Assembly: GCA_004802705.1 (NCBI GenBank)
Contig: SGPL01000713.1
Location: 1 to 14,606 of the forward strand
Direction of reading: 5' to 3'
From: Bondarzewia mesenterica
Lineage: Eukaryota > Basidiomycota > Agaricomycetes > Russulales > Bondarzewiaceae
Length of the DNA stretch: 14,606 bases
Position 1 is the stretch's first letter. Every line of letters begins with the position of its first letter. A program made the translations under genes and the position numbers. Of this stretch, positions 8,598 to 14,606 are shown piece by piece. The notes under the pieces were generated by a model. That model did no database searches. It had not been told where the DNA came from and saw nothing but the letters and a program-made list of their open reading frames with translations.

Positions 8598-9961
8598 GNA
8601 TGGGATGNCCGGAGAGGACNTCAGCGCGCTGGTNGCCTGNCNCTGACGTGATGCATNTGTCTATTGTNTATGTCTATNGTGTTCCCGCGGATGGACNTGG
8701 ACGCNACTTAGAACTTATACGCGCGTGCATATTCTCCTGGCGGGCACAGCCTCTATATACCCCCCTCACAGACACCCANTTTATTTACCTTCAGCNCACG
8801 CTACTATCGAATNACAAATCCTAGTTCTTTTNTTTTTCCTCCTCTAACCCCANTCTTTATCCTTATTGGCNTCGACGCGTTTTCNCTTGTATATCCCTTC
8901 GGCTGNTACGGCGGGCCTTCGTGGTTGTTTGTTGGGCTCTATGCGGGTGNTATATATCTCCATCTTTCTCTTCCTGTTCTCAACACATAGCCTATTTTTT
9001 CTTTGTCNCCACTGAACGTTGCAGTTGACGGTCCCGAAATAGTGGAGTTATTTTCTGTCTGACTTTTCCACTCCCCTCCAAGATACCCGCATCCGTTGAT
9101 TCGGAATGCNTTTGTGGTGGTTGGTGTNGCGATCTAGGATATAGTACTGTGTGGTACAGCTGGCTGTTCTTAGCCGTAGTTGTGCGCTTTGTGAGTTTAT
9201 TTGAAGCTTGAATTGCATATATACCATGACGGTGCNTGTCAGACTGGCTGTGGTCGGGAAGTTTATANCGTTGTACGTTGGCGTTTGANCAGTGGGCTNG
9301 ACGGCGGGCGGTGATATACAGTATGCCAGCGCACATACATNCATACTCATCACCAGGGCGACTCTGGGTATTTTGACGAATTGCATACTTACATAGTTAC
9401 ATTTCATTAATTCCCGAAGGTCAGTCCTGTANTGACATCGATCATGATCACCATTCTCAGCNCGAACGCCATTCCCCCCCTCCGGTCTAGCATTGCTCGT
9501 TATCGTGACTATGGGTCATTCGCTGCTGCTGGAAAAAATGAAANTATATAGACAAACAATGTNGAAGTCGGTGAATGCCCTTCAGNTGCACCTGCCACAC
9601 CGATGTTATCGAATAATGATTGGCCGTACGCTGCAGCTTGGCGCGGATGAGACTTTTTTCTGGCAAGTTGCTGAATACGAGATTGGGGAAAGAAAGACAG
9701 TCTGCCATTNGTCCGGAAATAGCCGTGGNACCGGCTCTATGGTGAAGTCAGGGTCAATTGGACACTGTCATGGCTTGCCACTACAACTCAATTGTAAGTT
9801 CAAACGCTTACAGTGGTTTTGCTGCCTTTTGCACTCATCTCAAGCAACGTTGATCACATTTTGATATTTCTTCTGNGGAATTTAACACCGAATATAGCGT
9901 TCAGCTTGCCAGCAANATAACTTGCGAAATTTAGGTCCTGGGTACCTCTGGAACTCGCGAA
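8598..9961. other. Gene-free intergenic region rich in isolated N calls
   Basis: I see no supported gene, tRNA or mobile element in these 1364 bases. Open frames here are short, carry N calls and have no recognisable protein. The left part is the 3' UTR of the barrel gene. The right 100 bases must hold the TEL2 promoter, A/T-rich with no clear TATA. Dozens of single N positions fall here, densest at 8599-8705. Confidence 0.6.
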
Positions 9962-12900
9962 ATGGCTGCAGAGTTTCTGGACACATCCTTATCGCAAATA
10001 CGAGACGTCATAAACCGACTTCAATCACCNATCCAGGACTTACAGACCTTGCTCGCTCTTCTTGCCGCACCGCTTGGATGTTTAGGTCTTCTACCTCCGC
10101 GATACAGACGACATAACACTTCGCCTTTGTCTCCTGAGTCCTTCGTCGTCTCGCGACACCTCCCGGCTCTGCAGCGCGCTCTCCTCGAACATGTCGTCCC
10201 AGCGTGGGAGCCCACACTCGTAGAAGAGAATTTGATGCCGCTCGTAGAGCAGTATTTNGTACCCGATGCATTTTCTTATGCGACTCCGTCCGCTGGAGAA
10301 GTATCTCTCTACGCGTATTCCACCATTCTTTCTCTTCCTCTGACACCCTACTGCATCCATTTGCTTGCTCGCATGTCAAAATCCTATCCCATAGACCGGC
10401 TTCATTCTACGATCTTTTTTTTGACCGAGCAAATGGTGCGACCTCTAGACAGCCGGCGATGGCTTGGGAAGATGCTGTCAAGGACATTATTTCTGTTCCT
10501 GNGAAGGTGGCGAATGCGTGTGCAGGGAGGGGTGACATTCCTGCAGAGTTGGAACAGGAGAAATATTTCAAAAACCTGTGCATGAGGTGCGAGAGTCTGA
10601 TGTACTCGCTTGCAGCCGGTCGACCCCAAGGTGTGTTTCNTTTCACTTGGAAAATCGCCCGCGGATAAGACACTAACATGATTCAGAAAGCATGTCATCC
10701 TTGACATATCTATTCACCAAACTTGTCAATGTCGGCGCCTTTCCTTCCTTTGTGCCCACGACCCCTTCACAACCGTCTTTCTTCCTTTTCGCTCTCCCGA
10801 CTATTCGCACTCGCCTGTCCNTTCGACCAGACGCGAGAGTTTCCCAGTATTCAACGTTATGGTCCGATCTTCTCGCTTCCTTGCCTTCCTCCTTTACTCT
10901 CCAAGGCATCTTGGCTTCTCTTATGGCGCATATAGCCGTCTCAGATTCTAGTCTTGATACCTCTCCATTTGTACGAGGACGTGTAAAAAGAGAGGCGAAG
11001 CTACTGCGAGGTTTGGTCAGCGACCTTGATAACGCAAAGGATGATTTATGGGAGAATCTAGGTGCGGTGATGTTGGGTAGGGACTGGAGCGAAGGGCATG
11101 CGAGAATCTTTGCATGCTGGGCTGCAGGTGCNCAGAAGGGCTCTGTGAGCGTGAAAGGTGTGCCATCTTCGTTGNTTGTGANCTTCTTGANGGGCGTTGT
11201 CATATTAACGCTTTTCACAGCTCTCGATGTGCTCTTGTCGAAGGTATTGGACATGTGGTGCTCACCTGAGCATGTNAAGCATTCCCTCCTGTCCAGACAT
11301 CATTGTATGTGAACTCCATTGTTTGAATGGCATGTTCCATTTCTTGATTCATGAATTTTCTTTCTGACAGACGTCACNCTCCTCCTTCTTACCACCGTCT
11401 CTTACTTACCACCTTCTTCCGCCACACTCTCCGACCTTGCCCTTTCCCCACCCTTTATCCGCAGTATCAGCACCTATATCGGACATCTCGACCCCTCCGT
11501 ACGGCGCTGTGGCATGCTTGTTGCTGAAGAGGTAGCGCACAGAACTGGAAAGCAACTCGACTTCCATGACTGGGAAGGCGACGACGCTAGCAGAACTTGG
11601 TCTAGAGCTGTACGAGCTCTGATAGCCGAAAAGGATTCGGACGCAGACGCTCAGAGCGAAGACGGAAAAAATGGCGAGAAGCCAGAGCCAGAGCTCAAGA
11701 TTGGAGACCTTTTGATCGACGAGATCATCGAACCACTTACCTCCAGCAAATCCCTCCCATCCATGCCGGCCCCCGGGGGCTATGACTCTGACGATTCTCT
11801 CACGGGCTACGCATCCCCTTCCTCCTCGCGTTCTCCTTCACCCACACCCTCTGAACTCGATGAAATCGAAAAAGACCCGACGCTGCGCGTGGATAATAAG
11901 AAAATCGCACGCCCAGTATACCTTGCCCAGCTCGGTCAGTTAATCCGCCCCACGGGTGGCCTGAAGAGCGAGCAGGAAAGCCAGGAGGCGGACAAGATTG
12001 AAATGGGAATTATGGTTGCGGAAGAGTTGATCCGGAGGAAGCGCAGTTTCGGGACTGAGTTGGGTAAGCTCCATGCAACGTTCTGGAAAATATGCTATGC
12101 TGATTTGAGACGGGACATGCTTTAGAGGAAAACACCGTCAATTTGGTTTATGGCCTCGTAGGCTTGCAAAACAACTATGAAATAGATGACTTTGATCGTA
12201 AACGTCAAGCGGCTTTGAACGCCCTCGTAGCCTGCTGTCCTCGAAAGGCTGCACCGTATGTGCTTGATTTTGCCGAAGGCGTCTTATTAAACTTGATGTT
12301 TTCAGTGCGGTCATCGAGGAGTTCTTCAAAAATCAATACTCTGTGGATCAGCGCTACGTGATGCTCAATGCTCTCGCCCTCGGCGCACGCGAACTCGCCG
12401 GTCTTCCGCTGCCTCCCACAGCGGCCATTCAGCCCCTTGTCGGCGACCGTGTTTCCTTTCCCTCCAAAAGACTGCCTCAAGCTCTACACAACCAGTACCT
12501 TACCGCTTCCGACGTCGCGACGAGCCCGGTCCAAGGCCTCCTGCATTCTATCTCCCGCCAGACCATCGAAAACACTAAAGAGGCGAATGTGGATCAAGTG
12601 CCAGAGCTCACGCGCACTCGCCTTTTACGCGTTCGTCAGCCCGCCAAGGTGACAGAAGTAACACCGCCGCAATTCATGAGACCCTCGCAGATATTCTATT
12701 CCGGTTCTACGACCACGACGTTCACGGACGTGGCAGTGGAGTCTTTCATCTATCCACTTATCAACCGGTTCTGGCTGTTCCTGCGGGACGAGCAGACGCG
12801 GGAAGAAAGAACAGCGCACCGGGATGCCCTGCATAGGTACCATGGCGCGGGCACGGGCCTCATCCTCAACGCCGTCGTGCTGTCGCACTTCCTCGCGACG

Positions 12901-13368
12901 CTCGGCGTGCTCGTCCACGCCGCGCGCAACGCACCGGAATGGTTGGCCGTCGTCGTGCCTGACGCTCTCGAGCTCGCAGTGACGATTGGCACACGACCTG
13001 TCTCGCCTTACGACGACGACGACGACGAGGGGGAGGAGTCAGCCGCGTCCTCTGCGGCTGGAAAGTCGGGAGGCGAGGAGAAGGAGGCGAGAGTCTTGAC
13101 GATGGCGCTGGAGCTTGCACTTGTCGTCCTTGATGGGTGTGCAGAGCTCGACAGTGGTCGGTCGATGGGCTTGGAGCATACCGCACTCTTATTGGCCACA
13201 GGGGAATGGGCGGGTGAGGTGTTTGGGAGGTTGGAGAAGGGTGTGCTCATCAGAGGCGGTGGAGGCGCGGCGGAAGCGCGGTTGAATAAGGCAGCTGCTG
13301 GGGTCGTCATCAAGGTTTCAGAGCTATCGGAGAGGTGGAAGAGATCAATGATTGACATGGCGCGGTGA
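9962..13368 (+). CDS. TEL2: TEL2/TELO2, TTT complex subunit; one apparent missing base
   Basis: Tel2 works with Tti1 and Tti2 to mature PIKK kinases (TOR, ATM, ATR types) with Hsp90 and R2TP. Exons: 9962-10630, 10687-11157, 11221-11304, 11371-12063, 12126-12255, 12306-13368; about 1036 residues. The N-terminus is a helical-repeat region. An acidic Ser/Pro-rich linker (about 490-580) has Asp-Ser-Asp-Asp at 547-550. The conserved Tel2 domain follows from about 588 (IARPVYLAQLGQLI, then NNYEIDDFDRKRQAALNAL). A long C-terminal helical part contains a loop with six Asp and nearby Glu. The intron 11158-11220 is 63 bases, in frame and stop-free, so retention cannot be excluded; a TTAAC branch-like site and CACAG support splicing. 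The frame breaks at the T run 10415-10422: one T seems missing between STIFF and the DRANGATSR segment. The family is assigned by recognised segments rather than by a search. Confidence 0.88.
11784..11795 (+). other. DSDD motif in TEL2, candidate PIH1D1/R2TP docking site
   Basis: Codons for Asp-Ser-Asp-Asp (residues 547-550) followed by Ser sit in the acidic Ser/Pro-rich linker of TEL2. In animals the CK2-phosphorylated Asp-Ser-Asp-Asp-Glu motif of TELO2 is bound by PIH1D1 of R2TP. The position just before the conserved domain fits. Phosphorylation here is inferred. Confidence 0.55.
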
Positions 13369-13899
13369 TTTGAGCATGGTAGGCTCTTAGGCGTGTCAAT
13401 TGTGAGCTTGTAATTATTAATACTTACACGTTACGTTGAGACCTTCAACTGATTTGACTTGCTCCTGATACTGAGCGGCTCTATGGTGTCATAATTAGCT
13501 CCGACAATTTGAACGAGCATCACACCCAATTATGACAGAGAGCAGTGAGAATTGAGATGCAGTACAGATTACATTAACTGATCTTCCCGGAACGTACACG
13601 ACGACAGACAATATATACGGATCTGATAGATGCAGGAGATGGGCAGCGCGAAGCAAGACGATGCGAAAGGGGAAGCGGAACTTGTCCAGTGGACGCTACA
13701 ACGCACGATACATCGTACACAGAAGCAACAAGCACGATGCGAAAAAATAAAACATGGCATGTAAGCAAACGAAGCAAGAAGGGAAACAAGTATAGCACGC
13801 CATGATATGGAGCAAGGGAAACGATAGTCGGGTTGCGAGACACAGGTTTTGCCGTGAGGATGGCGAAGAGTGATGAAAAGAGCACCGTATTCCCAGCAT
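13369..13899. other. Convergent intergenic region between TEL2 and the last gene
   Basis: These 531 bases lie between two converging stops and hold both 3' untranslated regions. An AATAAA on the plus strand at 13746-13751 is rather far from the TEL2 stop. An A/T-rich TAATTATTAATAC run near 13411-13423 is closer and could guide TEL2 3' processing. Open frames here on the minus strand have low complexity and no recognisable product. Confidence 0.5.
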
Positions 13900-14606
13900 T
13901 CACCACCTGCTCTTGACCAACAACACATTCAAGCCCACTTTCTTGACCCACGTCAGCCGCGCGCGCTTCTCGGGGTGGGCCCTGATCTCCTTCGCGAGGC
14001 TGCGCCGGCTGGGGTGAAGGACTTTCTGCAGCGCCGCTAGGCCCTCTTCACGTGCGGAGAGGTAGTCCTTGATGCTGATGAACGCGTGCGACTTCAGGAA
14101 AAGTTTCGCTTGGCGTAGAGAATGCGGAAGGTCGGGCAGGGAGAAAGGGGAGGGTGCCTTTGCAGTCGAAGAGGAAGTGTTGCTGTAGCTCGATTGTAGG
14201 CCCAGTTCGATGATGAGGGCTTGAAGAAGTGGCAGCATAGCACCGTTGTTGCGCGTAGCAGGTGGGTTTTTCAAGTATCTGCGAAGCGAGATTTTCAATA
14301 TGAAGGGAGGATATACGAATGGCAAGGTGGGAACGTACGAGGTTATGAAGCTCCGCGCTTGTTCGTATGCGGGCGGCGCTTTCTCCTTCTCGTCTCCCAT
14401 CTCAGAGACATCATCCACGACGGTGCGCTGCCCAAGGCCGACATTGTCCGGGGCNGTCTTGGCCTTTTTCGCGGCAGCGGCTAGTTTCTTCTTCTTAGAC
14501 TTGCTCGGCGACGCGGGCGGAGAGGGGGTAGCGGTGGACGCTTTCGGGGCTGTCTTGGCCTTTTTCGCGGCAGCGGCTAGTTTCTTCTTCTTAAACTTGC
14601 TCGGCG
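13900..14606 (-). CDS. Unrecognised protein with Lys/Ala-rich repeats (C-terminal part, truncated by window edge)
   Basis: I do not recognise the family. Read on the minus strand, exon 14606-14339 (partial) joins exon 14278-13900 across a likely 60-base intron (GTACGT donor, CGCAG acceptor). That intron is in frame and has no stop, so it could also be retained, adding 20 residues. The visible N-terminal side has two copies of a Lys/Ala-rich segment (KKKKLAAAAKKAK) that look like nuclear localisation or nucleic-acid-binding basic patches. A short acidic stretch follows (DDVSEMGDEKEK), then a helical, mixed-charge C-terminal domain of about 125 residues ending VKKVGLNVLLVKSRW. Its segments LRQAKLFLKSHAF, IKDYLSAREEGL and VLHPSRRSL look like a folded, conserved domain. 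No membrane segment or signal peptide is seen in this part. The true start lies beyond the right edge. The gene is convergent with TEL2. Confidence 0.7.
   Translation of the reverse strand, partial: PSKFKKKKLAAAAKKAKTAPKASTATPSPPASPSKSKKKKLAAAAKKAKXAPDNVGLGQRTVVDDVSEMGDEKEKAPPAYEQARSFITSYVPTLPFVYPPFILKISLRRYLKNPPATRNNGAMLPLLQALIIELGLQSSYSNTSSSTAKAPSPFSLPDLPHSLRQAKLFLKSHAFISIKDYLSAREEGLAALQKVLHPSRRSLAKEIRAHPEKRARLTWVKKVGLNVLLVKSRW
14449..14604 (-). repeat. Two-copy 60-base direct repeat, 96-base period, coding for a Lys/Ala-rich segment
   Basis: The copies at 14545-14604 and 14449-14508 each encode 20 residues (Pro-Ser-Lys, a Lys run, Leu, four Ala, Lys-Lys-Ala-Lys-Thr-Ala-Pro). The near identity at DNA level, with one Phe/Ser codon change and one N, points to a recent duplication. 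More copies may lie beyond the right edge. Confidence 0.8.

Larger units (their letters stand above)
7017..11378. other. Block of isolated single-base N calls
   Basis: Single N positions start at 7017 and stop at 11378, apart from one at 14455. None is seen in the first 7 kb. They do not disturb reading frames, so each stands for one real base. They could be masked two-letter ambiguity codes or poor calls. Confidence 0.7.

Noticed and set aside
9048..9407. Minus-strand open frames in the N-rich gap
   Set aside because: Short overlapping frames with many unknown residues and no recognisable motif.
9493..9864. Plus-strand open frame of 123 codons
   Set aside because: It has several N calls, no domain or splice support, and a composition like random translation.
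8598..9961. Possible transposon remnant, tRNA gene or CRISPR-like repeat
   Set aside because: I found no terminal repeats, target duplication, transposase motif, cloverleaf or regularly spaced repeats.
10204..10414. Upstream part of the plus-strand frame that starts at 10204
   Set aside because: Only its part after the T run belongs to TEL2; the upstream part is out of frame with the conserved N-terminus.
13569..13951. Overlapping minus-strand open frames in the convergent gap
   Set aside because: They are rich in Cys, Phe and Ser without domain features and overlap the stop of the real gene; likely 3' untranslated sequence.

Overview
The window looks like nuclear DNA of a filamentous basidiomycete, probably an agaricomycete (mushroom-forming) fungus. 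The grounds are very short GT-AG introns (mostly about 50-75 bases) that break up nearly every gene, pyrimidine-rich core promoters, close gene packing, and proteins that read best as fungal orthologues. No species is claimed.

Layout, left to right. (1) 1-1192, minus: 5' part of SHQ1, the H/ACA snoRNP assembly chaperone; the gene runs off the left edge. (2) 1366-3201, plus: complete TRP2, anthranilate synthase component I, divergent from SHQ1 across 173 bases. (3) 3274-4260, minus: mitochondrial small-subunit ribosomal protein uS2m (yeast MRP4), convergent with TRP2. (4) 4420-6780, plus: a ribosome-associated Hsp70 of the Ssb type, divergent from uS2m across 159 bases that carry heat-shock-element-like triplets. 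(5) 7332-8597, plus: a secreted double-psi beta-barrel protein with a Kex2-like site and a long Ser/Thr/Pro stalk. (6) 8598-9961: a gene-free stretch with many isolated N calls. (7) 9962-13368, plus: TEL2 (TELO2 family), the TTT-complex subunit that stabilises PIKK kinases. (8) 13900-14606, minus: 3' part of an unrecognised gene with a Lys/Ala-rich repeated segment; it runs off the right edge.

Most of this is housekeeping: translation (uS2m, Ssb), ribosome and snoRNP maturation (SHQ1), tryptophan synthesis (TRP2) and kinase maturation (TEL2). The genes do not form a cluster for one pathway. SHQ1 and TEL2 both relate to the R2TP/Hsp90 assembly machinery, and TEL2 keeps an Asp-Ser-Asp-Asp motif of the kind bound by PIH1D1.

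Five apparent single-base frameshifts (uS2m, Ssb twice, the barrel protein, TEL2) interrupt otherwise well-conserved proteins. Four fall in short homopolymer runs and one at a GG pair. They look more like uncorrected indels than real mutations. Isolated N calls cluster from 7017 to 11378. Inside TEL2 coding sequence, five of seven sit at third codon positions, which suggests masked allelic differences (for example in a dikaryon) rather than random bad calls. I found no convincing novel multi-gene system. The least explained items are the barrel protein and the unknown gene at the right end.
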